From Cytobacillus kochii (GTDB taxonomy: Bacteria; Bacillota; Bacilli; Bacillales; Cytobacillaceae), in assembly GCF_020171845.1 (NCBI RefSeq), contig NZ_JAIVAM010000003.1:496001-560000 (forward strand): a stretch of 64,000 nt of DNA. Reading direction: 5' to 3'. Shown one piece after another: positions 36,574-45,929 of this stretch. The notes under the pieces are model-generated. The model did not search any database, was not told the origin of the DNA, and was given only the letters and a program-made list of their open reading frames with translations. How positions within the stretch are numbered: position 1 is the first letter of the stretch; the number at the start of each line of letters is the position of its first letter. Position numbers and translations under genes: made by a program.

Positions 36574-39500
36574 TTAAATATTGCCACCTAGAATCTTAAC
36601 TCCAGTAATGGCCTTTCCAAAAAGTTCATTGGTTGCTACTTGTTTAATTCTTGTTTCTAAATGTTTCTCTCCGTAGACATTTCCTTCGATAACTACAGTT
36701 ACTCGACTACCTGAATTGCCTCCTGGAGTAGTAATTGCGTTACTAGGGAACTTAGGTATAGATGTAAATTTAGACACAATACTTTTAGCCATATCTGTCA
36801 CTTGGAATAATGCTTTAGTATCTGGCTTATTAGAAATCAATTCACCTTCATGCACAACCATACTTTTTCCTTGTGAACCCCAGTTAGGTAAGAGGCCGCC
36901 ATCTTTAGCTTGAGCAACTTTAATCGGTTTATAATCTTTTCCGTTTAAATATTTGTTAGCTTGGTTGATTAAATCGATTAAATTGTTACTTAAAGATTTA
37001 CCAAGTACATTAGCGTTATCTTTGATGTTTTTATAATACTTATCTAAATCTTTTTGAATCTGTTTTGAGTTTGCGTTTATAATATCTGAGCGCATTTTAT
37101 TAAACTTTCGTTCATCATTAATCAAGTTGTCATAATTAGATTCAATTGTTTCTTTTTCTTTGTTAAGGTTGTCAATCCGATCTTCACGAGATTTTGTTTC
37201 TTGCATCTCATCGATGGATTCTTCTTGCTCTTGAAGTTGTTTTGTTAGTTCCGCAATTCTTTTTTCAGCTGTGAAAGAATCATCTAACGATAAAAGAGCA
37301 ATTTCATCTAATAGATCTTGGCGCTCCTTCTGAGCTTTCTCTAATCGTTTCTTATAATCAGCCTCATCTGCATCTTTGTTAATTTCGTTAATCATTTCAT
37401 CAATTGCGGATATAGCAGCGTTCTTTTGTGCTTCAGCAGCTTTTTTATATGTATCAACTATTTGGTCAGCCATAGAAATACGTTCATCAAGCAAGTTACT
37501 TTCTAATGAATATAATTCTTGATATCTGTCAACTAGCTGATCTTCGAGCAAAGATTTCTGAGCTGCATTTAAATCTTTGTTGGATTTAATTTGTTTCTTT
37601 AAGAAGTCAATGGATTTTTTTTGTTGGTCAATTTGCTTTGTCACAATTTTCTCTTTGTTGAGCTGCTGTTTAATCCATTCATTAGATGTGGAAATTTCTC
37701 GTTTCTGAATTAAATCGATTTTACTCAAATCATCATTGTATGAATCTTTAACTCTATCAAAAGAAGAAAGTTGAGCATCAATAATATCCATGTACAATTG
37801 TTGAATCTCAGCCTCAATAGAGAGCAAATCTTGCTGCATTTGAATCAATTCAGACTTAGCGTTATCAACGTTCGATAGGTTTTCTGCAACTTCCTTAGAT
37901 TTATTAGAAGAAGATGAAGGTGAAGCCGAAGCTGTGAATGCTCCACTACCACCGTAACTATTGTAATAACCTAATACTTTAGGAACATATTTCTGTGTCT
38001 CAGCGAATGGGGGAATACCACCATACTTTCTAACATTGCCTAAACCAGCATTATATGAAGCTAATGCAAGTTGAATATTTCCGTTATTCGCATCTAACAT
38101 TTGTTTAATGTATTTAGTTCCACCCATGATATTTTGGTATGGATCATATGCGTTCGAAACACCTAAGCCTCTTGCTGTACCAGGCATAAGTTGCATTAAT
38201 CCCATAGCACCTGCATGAGAGCGAGCATTGGAATTAAAACCAGATTCTGCTTTAATGATAGCTGCGACTAAGTTAGCATCTACACCGTATTTACTTGCTG
38301 CTTGATTAATAATGGAAGCATATTGACCTGAGTATGAACCACTCCTAGATGAAGTAGAAACAGTAGTAGCAGTAGGACTACTAGTGGTGATTATGCCAGT
38401 TTGCTGAATTTTGCCTGATTTAATCTGTTTTTCTAGAGATTTAGATTGGGCTTCGAGTAAATCCTTCTTTTTCTCTAAAAGGGATAATTCCTTTTTTAGA
38501 GAGTCTTGATACTTTTTAGAATGGGTAGGGAATTGATTTTGTATCGCATTTTGCTTCTCTAGTTCAAAGTTAACTTTCTCAACAGCTTGTTTAAATTTAT
38601 CTGACACATAAGTAGAATTTTCATATTCTTTAGCTGCTTTTTCATTTGCTGATTTAGACGATTCAGCTGCTCTACCTTGGTAATCGATAGAGGAGGCGAG
38701 AGCATCAATTTGAGAGTTGAAATCAGGCATTTCAATATCGATGGCCGCCACTAGGTCTTTAGAACGTTGATAGGCTCTAGTTGCTAACTTTTCTTGTTCG
38801 AGAGTGTTGGCATTGTCAGCAAGTGTTTTTGAAAGCTCATTGAACTTTTGAACAATCTGATTTTGTGCTGCTAATTCTTGTTTAAGTATATCTATTCTTT
38901 TTTTAGCTTGTATTGCAGTAGTGGCAGATTTTTGCTGTTCGACTGTTAAAGTTCCTTTTAACAAATCTTCAGAGGCCTTTAATAATATATCTTGAGCAGC
39001 AGCTTCCTTCTCGATAGCTTCAATATTTATTTTTTTGCCCTTAACAAGATGCGGATAAGTTGCTGCTAATTGCTCTGTAATACTTTGGAGCTCTTCAGAT
39101 TTTGTCTTGCTGTCATTTTCAACAGCGCTAAGGATCTTGTAAGTACCAATTAACTCATAAAGAGAATCTAATTTTTCCCTGTCATATCCAAGTAAGCGCT
39201 CAGTTACAGAAATTTTTTCTTCTTCTGTTTCAATTTGTTCCTCAGAAGCATCATTATAAGCAAGTGTTGCCCCTGTTGCTTCATCAACACCAGTTGTAAG
39301 GAGATTCATTATTGATTCGACTTCATTTGTGGCTAATCCAGCATTACTTAATTTAGTTTCATAATCTGCCCAATCAGTGTTACCCTTTTTAAACTTAGTT
39401 GACATGTCATTGAAAACTGAAACAAGTTCACTGTTATATTTAGTAATAGTTTGAATTCTATCAGTATCAAATAAATCACCTGACACTGTTCTAATCTCAC

Positions 39501-42500
39501 CAATTGAGCCAATGTATGATTTAACTTGATTCTCAACTTCGGAAATACCTTTTTTAGAATCTAATAACTTTTGATTTTTCGCTACAATCGTACCAATATA
39601 ATCAATATCGCTTTCTTTTATCTTGGACTGCACTCCGTAATATTGAGCATAAGAATTTCCTAAGTCTTGGAATAATCTTTTACGTTCTTCTAATTTGGCA
39701 TCAATATCACGCTGACCAATTACACTGTTAGCCATATCATCTAGTTGAGCTTTTTCTCTTAGTCCAAAGAAAGGCATTATTCCTTTGTAACCATTATCTT
39801 GACGATTACTAATTTCGTCTAGTTGGTCTTGTGTTTCTTGGATTTGTTTGTTCAGGTCAGTTAACTTAGATTGAAAATCAGTAATAAATTTTTCAGCATC
39901 AATCATACTTAAGTCTTTAAGATATCCAATTTCTTTCTTAATTGCATCGGCTGACCTTAAATGCGCTTGTCCTTTATCATCAACAGACTCTGCAACATTT
40001 GGTAACAATTCATAGATATCTTGCATTACACCCAAGTATTCTTCATCATTTGCTGAAAGCGAGCCAGAATTCACTTTATTCTCTAATTCTTCATATTTGC
40101 CAACTAAAGCATTAATTTGTAACTCATTGTCTGAATAGGTTCTACTTAACTTATCTAGTTCGTCTTTTACTTCTTTTTGTTCCTTTTTATGCTCTACTAA
40201 CTTATTGGTTACGTATGATATTGCAGCACCAAGAGCCATGAATCCAGCAATAGGTAATGCTGCGCTCACTAAAAATGAAAAGACTCCTTTTGAAACTGTT
40301 CCCATTGTAGTAAGTGCTCCTGAAGCTGCTCTTGCTGCCAAGGTCACATTATACAGTTGTGTTTGATAAAGCCTAGCACGACCTGTTGCAATGCTCATAG
40401 AATCTCCAGTTCTAACTAAGCTAGAAGATAAGATTCCGTTTTGTGTAATAGAATTTCTAATATTAGAATTCAATGCCAATAAACTCGCCCCTGCAATACC
40501 AAATAGGGGAGGGAGTAGGCCGAAATTATCCACTAGAAAAGAAGTTGTATTCGCTAGAGTGCTTAAACCTTCAGTAGCAACTACTATAGAACTGCCTAAA
40601 ATATCTTCGCCAGCAACTTGTGTAAAATTTGTCCACGCATTTGATAATGCATTAATTTTAGCTTCATAGCTATCTAAATACGCTTGGTTCTCTGCATATG
40701 CTGAACCTTCTGAATCTAATGCCGCTGCTCTAGCCTTTAAACTTTCTGACTGCTGTTGCATTAAGACCAAGAATCGGGAGAGTTGATACCTCCCAGCTAG
40801 TTGTATGCCAAGCCCTTGTTGCTGTTCTGCATTTAAACTAGACCATTTACTACTTAATTCGTCAAGAATGTCTTCAACTGGTCGCATTTCTCCAGATAAG
40901 TTACGGATTGAGATTCCTACACTTTGTAAAACTTCAGCAGATCTGTCCATGGTTGTCACTCTGCTGTACAAAGTTTTCAAGGAATTTCCAATTATGTTGC
41001 CGCTCTCCCTGGTGATCTGTGAAATAGCTGTTGCATGACCTAGCATTGTATCCATGCCTACACCAAAAGTATTCGCTGCTCCTGTTGCTTTCCTTAGGAC
41101 TTGACTTAAGTCATTAGTAGTTACTGCGAAGTTATTATCAATTTCATTTAACTTGTCTACAACTGTAATTGCATCAGTAGCAGCGATTCCGAAGCCCTTT
41201 ACTGCTGCGATTAAACTTGATGCAGACTCATCAACAGAAAGATCACTGACATTACCCATGAGAGTTGCGACCTCAGTTAACGCATATAAATCTTCTCCTC
41301 TAAAGCCAGATCTAGCAAAGTTGGTTAATCCATCATTTACTTCAGCAATTTTATTACCTAATTCATCTGCTATTCGTACACTTTCCTGAAGAGCATTATT
41401 GATATCTATTTGGCCATTAGAAACCCTTTCAAGAACAGTTAATTGTGAATCTATTTCAATTATTTGAGTTAATGCATCCTGTAATCCACGTAATGGTAGA
41501 TAGAAGGAGGACATACCTATGCTCCAAATAGGAATACGTTGCATAGCTGTCATTAATTGAGAACCAAAAGAAGCCACATGACTTGAAGCTGCATTAACAT
41601 TAGAGCTAATTTGCCTAAATTGTGTATTTAATTGCTGCATCTGCCTGTTAAGATATGGTGTTTGTGAATTTAATCTATTAACAGAATTAAGGTAATTATT
41701 TAATGCTCTTGCTCCATCATCACCAATGGCATTACCATATCTTCTTTGCAGGTTCTGAACGTTAATCTTTGCTTGCTGTTGATATAAGCTCAATTGATGT
41801 TCTAATTCTTTGTTTTTTTCTCTAACTTTAGAGCTACTTTCTATTCTAGATAAAGCTGAAGCAACCCTATTTAATTCCTTTTCAGTTTGAGCAGCATTTA
41901 AAGCAGTGCTCATTCGACTCAAAGATGAGTTAGTAATAATTCCTGCGCTATTTAATTGATTCAATTTCTGTCTTACTTTTTCAATGGCTAGTTCTTGCTG
42001 TTTGAAATTCTCAACAGTTCTTTGTCCAACCACTTGATTACGATTGTTATAAGATACTGTTGAATTCTTAAAATTGTCTCCAAAAGTTTGTGAGCCACCG
42101 ACTTGCTTTCCACTTCCATCAAATTTAGTAACACGTTTCTGTGCTTCTCCTAATTTGTTTACTTCATCAGTTAGCTTGGAGGTTTCTTGAGCTTGTTTCC
42201 TAGTGGCCTTTATATTCTCATTAATTTTAGTTGTTTCTTTTTGAATAATTTCTCCGCTTTTTAGATGCTGTCTAATTTTCTCTCTAACAGTACCATCAGC
42301 TTCTTTTGTGACGGTTTTTTCTTCTTTCGTGACTCTATTTAAGTCTTGAGCTATTTTCTTATGATTCTCCATAGCTTTAGAGAAGTCATTTAATGTCTTC
42401 AATACTTTGCTATCTAGTTGAACACTAAGTTTTAGTTTATCCATCCTAGACTCTAACGTACTTAGCGCCTTATTAAGTTCAGTAATCGTACTTTCTGAAT

Positions 42501-42537
42501 TCAAAGTACCAGTAATTCTAATTTTTAACGGTTTCAT
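36574..42537 (-). CDS. Tape measure protein with lytic transglycosylase domain (1987 aa)
   Basis: ATG start with AAAGGAG upstream. Mostly alpha-helical and coiled coil, with hydrophobic stretches near 675-700 and 745-785 (FSFLVSAALPIAGFMALGAAISYV). A phage tail tape measure core (ANTFGVGMDTMLGHATAIS, GLGIQLAGRYQLSRFLVLMQQQ) spans about 350-620. A lytic transglycosylase (SLT) domain at about 1395-1530 has the catalytic Glu in AAIIKAESGFNSNARS and GAMGLMQLMPGTA and YNAG motifs. It sets tail length and opens the wall at DNA entry. SPbeta CwlP (YomI) has the same plan plus an M23 domain, which is absent here. Confidence 0.93.
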   Translation of the reverse strand: MKPLKIRITGTLNSESTITELNKALSTLESRMDKLKLSVQLDSKVLKTLNDFSKAMENHKKIAQDLNRVTKEEKTVTKEADGTVREKIRQHLKSGEIIQKETTKINENIKATRKQAQETSKLTDEVNKLGEAQKRVTKFDGSGKQVGGSQTFGDNFKNSTVSYNNRNQVVGQRTVENFKQQELAIEKVRQKLNQLNSAGIITNSSLSRMSTALNAAQTEKELNRVASALSRIESSSKVREKNKELEHQLSLYQQQAKINVQNLQRRYGNAIGDDGARALNNYLNSVNRLNSQTPYLNRQMQQLNTQFRQISSNVNAASSHVASFGSQLMTAMQRIPIWSIGMSSFYLPLRGLQDALTQIIEIDSQLTVLERVSNGQIDINNALQESVRIADELGNKIAEVNDGLTNFARSGFRGEDLYALTEVATLMGNVSDLSVDESASSLIAAVKGFGIAATDAITVVDKLNEIDNNFAVTTNDLSQVLRKATGAANTFGVGMDTMLGHATAISQITRESGNIIGNSLKTLYSRVTTMDRSAEVLQSVGISIRNLSGEMRPVEDILDELSSKWSSLNAEQQQGLGIQLAGRYQLSRFLVLMQQQSESLKARAAALDSEGSAYAENQAYLDSYEAKINALSNAWTNFTQVAGEDILGSSIVVATEGLSTLANTTSFLVDNFGLLPPLFGIAGASLLALNSNIRNSITQNGILSSSLVRTGDSMSIATGRARLYQTQLYNVTLAARAASGALTTMGTVSKGVFSFLVSAALPIAGFMALGAAISYVTNKLVEHKKEQKEVKDELDKLSRTYSDNELQINALVGKYEELENKVNSGSLSANDEEYLGVMQDIYELLPNVAESVDDKGQAHLRSADAIKKEIGYLKDLSMIDAEKFITDFQSKLTDLNKQIQETQDQLDEISNRQDNGYKGIMPFFGLREKAQLDDMANSVIGQRDIDAKLEERKRLFQDLGNSYAQYYGVQSKIKESDIDYIGTIVAKNQKLLDSKKGISEVENQVKSYIGSIGEIRTVSGDLFDTDRIQTITKYNSELVSVFNDMSTKFKKGNTDWADYETKLSNAGLATNEVESIMNLLTTGVDEATGATLAYNDASEEQIETEEEKISVTERLLGYDREKLDSLYELIGTYKILSAVENDSKTKSEELQSITEQLAATYPHLVKGKKINIEAIEKEAAAQDILLKASEDLLKGTLTVEQQKSATTAIQAKKRIDILKQELAAQNQIVQKFNELSKTLADNANTLEQEKLATRAYQRSKDLVAAIDIEMPDFNSQIDALASSIDYQGRAAESSKSANEKAAKEYENSTYVSDKFKQAVEKVNFELEKQNAIQNQFPTHSKKYQDSLKKELSLLEKKKDLLEAQSKSLEKQIKSGKIQQTGIITTSSPTATTVSTSSRSGSYSGQYASIINQAASKYGVDANLVAAIIKAESGFNSNARSHAGAMGLMQLMPGTARGLGVSNAYDPYQNIMGGTKYIKQMLDANNGNIQLALASYNAGLGNVRKYGGIPPFAETQKYVPKVLGYYNSYGGSGAFTASASPSSSSNKSKEVAENLSNVDNAKSELIQMQQDLLSIEAEIQQLYMDIIDAQLSSFDRVKDSYNDDLSKIDLIQKREISTSNEWIKQQLNKEKIVTKQIDQQKKSIDFLKKQIKSNKDLNAAQKSLLEDQLVDRYQELYSLESNLLDERISMADQIVDTYKKAAEAQKNAAISAIDEMINEINKDADEADYKKRLEKAQKERQDLLDEIALLSLDDSFTAEKRIAELTKQLQEQEESIDEMQETKSREDRIDNLNKEKETIESNYDNLINDERKFNKMRSDIINANSKQIQKDLDKYYKNIKDNANVLGKSLSNNLIDLINQANKYLNGKDYKPIKVAQAKDGGLLPNWGSQGKSMVVHEGELISNKPDTKALFQVTDMAKSIVSKFTSIPKFPSNAITTPGGNSGSRVTVVIEGNVYGEKHLETRIKQVATNELFGKAITGVKILGGNI

Positions 42538-42556
42538 AGGATACTCCTTTCCACAA

Positions 42557-42587
42557 AAGAAAAAAGGAGTGTCCTATGACACTCCTT
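42557..42587 (-). terminator. Terminator closing the HNH/membrane-protein cassette
   Basis: Minus strand: AAGGAGTGTC (42587-42578), short loop, GACACTCCTT (42573-42564), then TTTTTTCTTTT. It ends transcription between the inserted genes and the tape measure gene. Confidence 0.9.
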
Positions 42588-43242
42588 AGATACTCGCTTT
42601 ATTTTGTTGTTTTAAAATTATATCCATTATTCCTTGCCATTTCTCAATATGATTTAATGCAGTCCGTACTTCGCTACTATCTTTAAGATAACCATTTTTA
42701 TTTTGGTATCCACTATAAATATTCACATTAGATAAAAAGTCTATTTTATGGGAAGGGGAGTCTAAATCATCAATAGTTAATTTTAATTGGATTGACTTTA
42801 TTTTATCTTCTTTTGATTTGTTGCCAGATAATCCTCCTATAATAGCACCAACACCACCGAAAACTGCTCCACCAACTGCTGCACCAATCAATTGTGATGA
42901 TCTAACCGTCTTATAAATTGATTGATTATCAATAACGACTTCTGATTCAATTAATTGTGATGAGGAATAGTGATTGAACTTGTAGGAAAACGACCCATCT
43001 TTCAATGTGTGAGTTTTAGATATTATAGCAAATTTCTGTGTCTTTTCATCATAGGCAATCCCATTTGAAAAATCATTAGTCATAAACTTTCTTCCGCTGT
43101 CTAATTCATTCTCTTTTAGATAGTTATCAATTTTAATTTGATTAGCAATGAGAATATTAGAGGGGGAGGGTTTTTTATTATTTCTACTTGAAAAAACTAT
43201 TGCTCCAATTATAATTAAACCTAATAATAACCATATTAACAT
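42586..43242 (-). CDS. Membrane-anchored protein of unknown function
   Basis: 218 residues from ATG 43242 (GGTGGTG upstream). The frame runs up to 43311, overlapping the HNH gene, so a longer form is possible. The N-terminal membrane helix MLIWLLLGLIIIGAIVFSS is followed by a soluble domain (NYLKENELDSGRKFMTNDFSNGIAYD) and a glycine-zipper hydrophobic segment near 130-150 (LIGAAVGGAVFGGVGAIIGGL). Similar small proteins occur in bacterial chromosomes without known function. It is not a recognised tail protein and probably belongs to the inserted cassette with the HNH gene. Speculatively a superinfection-exclusion factor. Confidence 0.6.
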   Translation of the reverse strand: MLIWLLLGLIIIGAIVFSSRNNKKPSPSNILIANQIKIDNYLKENELDSGRKFMTNDFSNGIAYDEKTQKFAIISKTHTLKDGSFSYKFNHYSSSQLIESEVVIDNQSIYKTVRSSQLIGAAVGGAVFGGVGAIIGGLSGNKSKEDKIKSIQLKLTIDDLDSPSHKIDFLSNVNIYSGYQNKNGYLKDSSEVRTALNHIEKWQGIMDIILKQQNKASI

Positions 43243-43297
43243 GATAACACCACCAATTAAGGTATTTGTTACCATTATATCATATGCACAAGTCATT

Positions 43298-44449
43298 TTA
43301 TGCATCAGCAAGCATATTTATATTAAAGTCCCAACTTATGCCTTCCATATATTCATGGAATTGCTCTCTTGAGTTCAAGCCATATCCATAAATACTATGA
43401 AAATCCGAATGGCAAATGTCGCACAAAGTTACTCCATTATTGATTTCCCATCTACTTTGAATACACCAATCATGGCCATCTAGATGATGAGAATTCAGAT
43501 TCCCTCCTTTATTATCTCCACAACATTGACATGTATAGTTATCTCTTTTGAACACTTTCTCTCTCCAACGTTTCTGCTCAGAAAAGTTTCTACCATTTTC
43601 ACGATCTTCTTTAGTTTTTGTCTGATCCCAATTAGGGTGGTTTTCACCTCTTCGATTTAAGAACACTTTACCTTTCCTTAGGGATGACAAATTTTCACTT
43701 TTACAACTGGAGCATTTGTGACTATAAGTAAAATTATTTAATGTTTGTTTGTCGATTTTCCCACAAGAGCATATAAACTCCAATTTCTGATTCATGCCAG
43801 TGTATTCGACACTCAGTAGTTGACTTCCATGTTTTTCAAATATTGTTTTGATTTCATCTAAGCTTCTTCTTTTTTGTTCACTTGATTTACTAAATCCACA
43901 CTTTTTACATCTGACTCCATTTTGAAAATCAGAAAGTCTAATTTTTGAAAGTTCACCACAAGAGCAAATATAATCAAGCAAAGTCATTGCATTTTTATAT
44001 GATTTTGATGTTAATACACATCCAGCATCCTCAAATATTTTTTTAATATCAGAATAACCAAAGGATTGGATAGCCGACAAATGTTGATATGTGCAATTTT
44101 TACATCTTTTTAATTTTGATTTTTTATACTTATGGAAGTTAGTAGTAACTATCTCTCCACACGCACATTGATACTGAATATCTTTAGAAACATTTGAGTA
44201 CTCAGAAGATAAAAGAACACAATTGTGATTTTGAAAATACTCCTTAACAAACTCATATGTAAGAGTGCCTTTACAGACTCTACAGCTTTTATATCTAGTG
44301 AACTCCCTCCAAGTGAGTAAATCTGTATTACCACATTTACATTTAAAGTGAATTTTAGTGTTGTTATTTTTATACTCCTTATCTAAAAGTTCACATTCAT
44401 GAGATGCAAAGTATTCTTCAATTTCTTGTATAGTCTTTTTTCTAGGCAA
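43298..44449 (-). CDS. Zinc-ribbon repeat HNH endonuclease, homing type
   Basis: 383 residues, TTG start with AAGGAGG about 11 bases upstream. The first 265 residues are four tandem repeats of about 65, each with a helix (IKKIFEDAGCVLTSKSYKN) and a four-Cys ribbon (CxCG ... CxxC): FKCKCGN/CRVC, YQCACGE/CKNC, YICSCGE/CKKC, FICSCGK/CSSC. A linker (GENHPNWDQTKTKEDREN) leads to a C-terminal HNH nuclease (WREKVFKRDNYTCQCCGD, NSHHLDGHDWC, LCDICHSDFH). This is the plan of free-standing phage homing endonucleases. It is wedged between tail genes and has no structural role. Activity untested. Confidence 0.85.
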   Translation of the reverse strand: MPRKKTIQEIEEYFASHECELLDKEYKNNNTKIHFKCKCGNTDLLTWREFTRYKSCRVCKGTLTYEFVKEYFQNHNCVLLSSEYSNVSKDIQYQCACGEIVTTNFHKYKKSKLKRCKNCTYQHLSAIQSFGYSDIKKIFEDAGCVLTSKSYKNAMTLLDYICSCGELSKIRLSDFQNGVRCKKCGFSKSSEQKRRSLDEIKTIFEKHGSQLLSVEYTGMNQKLEFICSCGKIDKQTLNNFTYSHKCSSCKSENLSSLRKGKVFLNRRGENHPNWDQTKTKEDRENGRNFSEQKRWREKVFKRDNYTCQCCGDNKGGNLNSHHLDGHDWCIQSRWEINNGVTLCDICHSDFHSIYGYGLNSREQFHEYMEGISWDFNINMLADA

Positions 44450-44551
44450 TATTTAGCTCATCCTCCTTATCCCTAATTAACGAATAGGGGAGAGGTATCC
44501 TTCAATCAATCTCCCCATATGTAAATCCCAAATGACTAAAATATGAATCTA

Positions 44552-44764
44552 TTATCCTTCTAAAAACTCATCGAGTTCTGCTTTAATCATATCAGCAACA
44601 TACACATCAAACTCATTACCATCCGAATCTGTTCCAATAAGCTTCCAAGTAATCGCTCTCTGTGGGTTAACCTTGTAATTTGCTTCTAAGAGTGCCATTT
44701 CCTCATTACTTGATTCAACTGAATGCATGACTGTAAGTTCGATTTTACCGAATACATAGCTCAA
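44552..44764 (-). CDS. Small late protein of unknown function
   Basis: 70 residues, TTG start at 44764 with AGGGGGG upstream. Sequence LSYVFGKIELTVMHSVESSNEE, LEANYKVNPQRAITWKLIGTDSDGNEF, acidic C-terminus. No family recognised. It is the first gene after the palindrome-containing promoter, and is separated from the tape measure only by the HNH cassette, so it may be a tail-assembly factor or the target gene of the local regulation. Confidence 0.6.
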   Translation of the reverse strand: MSYVFGKIELTVMHSVESSNEEMALLEANYKVNPQRAITWKLIGTDSDGNEFDVYVADMIKAELDEFLEG

Positions 44765-44813
44765 TATTAATTCCCCCCTATTATAGTGTTTTGTTTGTCT
44801 AGTTGTTAGACCT

Positions 44814-44843
44814 ATAATAAAGGGTTTATAAACCCTTTGTCAA
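44814..44843 (-). promoter_or_regulatory. Tail-operon promoter with palindromic operator in the spacer
   Basis: Minus strand: TTGACA (44843-44838), 18 bases, TATTAT (44819-44814). The spacer is almost entirely the perfect palindrome AGGGTTTATAAACCCT (44821-44836), which extends to 20 bp (44819-44838). Two more TTTATAAA cores lie just upstream at 44851-44858 and 44862-44869. A protein bound here would block polymerase. The divergently encoded ribbon-helix-helix protein is the obvious candidate. Confidence 0.7.
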
Positions 44844-44944
44844 TATAAAGTTTATAAAAAGTTTATAAACCATGTAGAAACTATTATGATAATCTGATAT
44901 TATGTAATTACTAATATGTAATGTGTAAATAGAGGGGGAGAGAG

Positions 44945-45106
44945 ATGAGTATTTCATCCAATAACGATCGTTTAACTGTGATAATCCCAAAGGATTTAAA
45001 AGCTGAACTAAGAAAACTTGCCGACAATGAAAACAGAAGTACTAGCAATTATGTTGTAAGTGTACTTTTAAGTCATGTAGCAGAAAAGAAGAATGAATCA
45101 AATTGA
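44945..45106 (+). CDS. Ribbon-helix-helix (Arc/CopG-type) DNA-binding protein
   Basis: 53 residues, ATG start with GGGGGAG upstream. NDRLTVIIPKDLKAELRKLA followed by DNENRSTSNYVVSVLLSHV is the beta-strand, helix A, helix B plan of Arc/CopG/MetJ repressors; RLTVIIP is the DNA-contacting strand. It is on the plus strand, divergent from the minus-strand tail promoter with TTTATAAA palindromes 75-125 bases upstream, so autoregulation and control of that promoter are likely. It was found by translating the gap. A plus-strand terminator lies at 45358-45385. Confidence 0.78.
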   Translation: MSISSNNDRLTVIIPKDLKAELRKLADNENRSTSNYVVSVLLSHVAEKKNESN

Positions 45107-45357
45107 AGAATAAAATAATCCCAGAATAATAAAACGGCTCCCAACAAGAATCTGTTTTTCTTTGTTGTCAAAAAACCTCCAACTCGGGTGAAGAAAACCT
45201 TCTTTTTGGATGTACTTAGTACCATCACACAATAGTTATTTGTTGCCCAAAAAAATGTTCGACAATAATGACCACATATTCCTATATACCATTAATTCCC
45301 AAGATGCTATTCTAATAAAGAAGGATTTATCCCCCTTTTTCCTTTGCAAATCTTTTT
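45107..45357. other. Non-coding stretch downstream of the RHH gene
   Basis: About 250 bases with no credible gene on either strand. It holds a weak hairpin (CAACAAGAA ... TTCTTTGTTG, about 45138-45163) and GAAG/CTTC before TTTTT, neither convincing. It may be an untranslated tail or a small-RNA locus. Confidence 0.35.
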
Positions 45358-45385
45358 AACAGTTCCCCAAAGGAACTGTTTTTCT
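45358..45385 (+). terminator. Plus-strand terminator
   Basis: AACAGTTCC (45358-45366) pairs with GGAACTGTT (45372-45380), followed by TTTCTTT. It faces left to right and would end the RHH transcript. Confidence 0.75.
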
Positions 45386-45401
45386 TTATCATTTGAATTA
45401 A

Positions 45402-45470
45402 TTTTTCATTTCAAATTAGCAGTCGAAGAAAGGGGAGAGGGAACTTCAACCACTAATTTGAAATGAAAAA
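45402..45470. repeat. 17-bp perfect inverted repeat
   Basis: TTTTTCATTTCAAATTA (45402-45418) and its exact complement (45454-45470), with a second pairing of GTCGAAG and CTTCAAC inside. The loop carries the AGGGGAG motif (45431-45437). No T-run follows on the minus strand, so it is not a standard terminator. Confidence 0.75.
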
Positions 45471-45506
45471 GAATCACTTTAAAATTATTTCAAGTGGTAG
45501 TAATTC
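45466..45506 (-). terminator. Terminator after the 127-aa late gene
   Basis: Minus strand: GAATTACT (45506-45499), inner CACTTG/AAGTG pairing, AGTGATTC (45478-45471), then TTTTT. Confidence 0.65.
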
Positions 45507-45525
45507 TTTTTCAAATTTAAAATAA

Positions 45526-45909
45526 TTAGACTAAATGACGATATAAAGAAATTTCTTGCTCTAATAAATCGATTCTTGTAACTAGGTCACCAATCCTTGA
45601 CTCTAAAGCCAACTCTTTTTCAGTTGGGTACTCACTTGCACGCACAACTTTGTATTGTTGAATATCACTTGATTCAGTCACTCTTGCTTCTCCATCTGTA
45701 CGAGGGCGAATATATAAGGCACTAGTAGTGCTTAAATCAAACAAGGGATTGCTAGACTTATCTGCGCCAACAGTTATTTTTCCTGAATTCATTTTTATAT
45801 CACCACTCCCTAAGAACGCAATACTTTCATCTTTATCATTTCCTACATATGTACTTATACTTTTGTCACAAATAGAACATTTACTCGTAGTATAGGTTTC
45901 ATTTTTCAT
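45526..45909 (-). CDS. Late-region protein with CxxC motif
   Basis: 127 residues from ATG 45909 (AAGGAG 9 bases upstream; TTG at 45918 lies too close to the site). It opens with a possible zinc knuckle (TSKCSICDKSISTY), has a middle beta-rich part (ALYIRPRTDGEARVT) and ends in a coiled coil (ALESRIGDLVTRIDLLEQEISLY). No family recognised. It follows the recombinase gene by 20 bases and is the last gene before the regulatory gap. Confidence 0.6.
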   Translation of the reverse strand: MKNETYTTSKCSICDKSISTYVGNDKDESIAFLGSGDIKMNSGKITVGADKSSNPLFDLSTTSALYIRPRTDGEARVTESSDIQQYKVVRASEYPTEKELALESRIGDLVTRIDLLEQEISLYRHLV

Positions 45910-45929
45910 TATCGACAACTCCTTTTTAG

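Noticed and set aside
44819..44869. TTTATAAA repeats as a plasmid-type iteron origin
   Set aside because: Only three copies with uneven spacing, inside a promoter; an operator explains them better.
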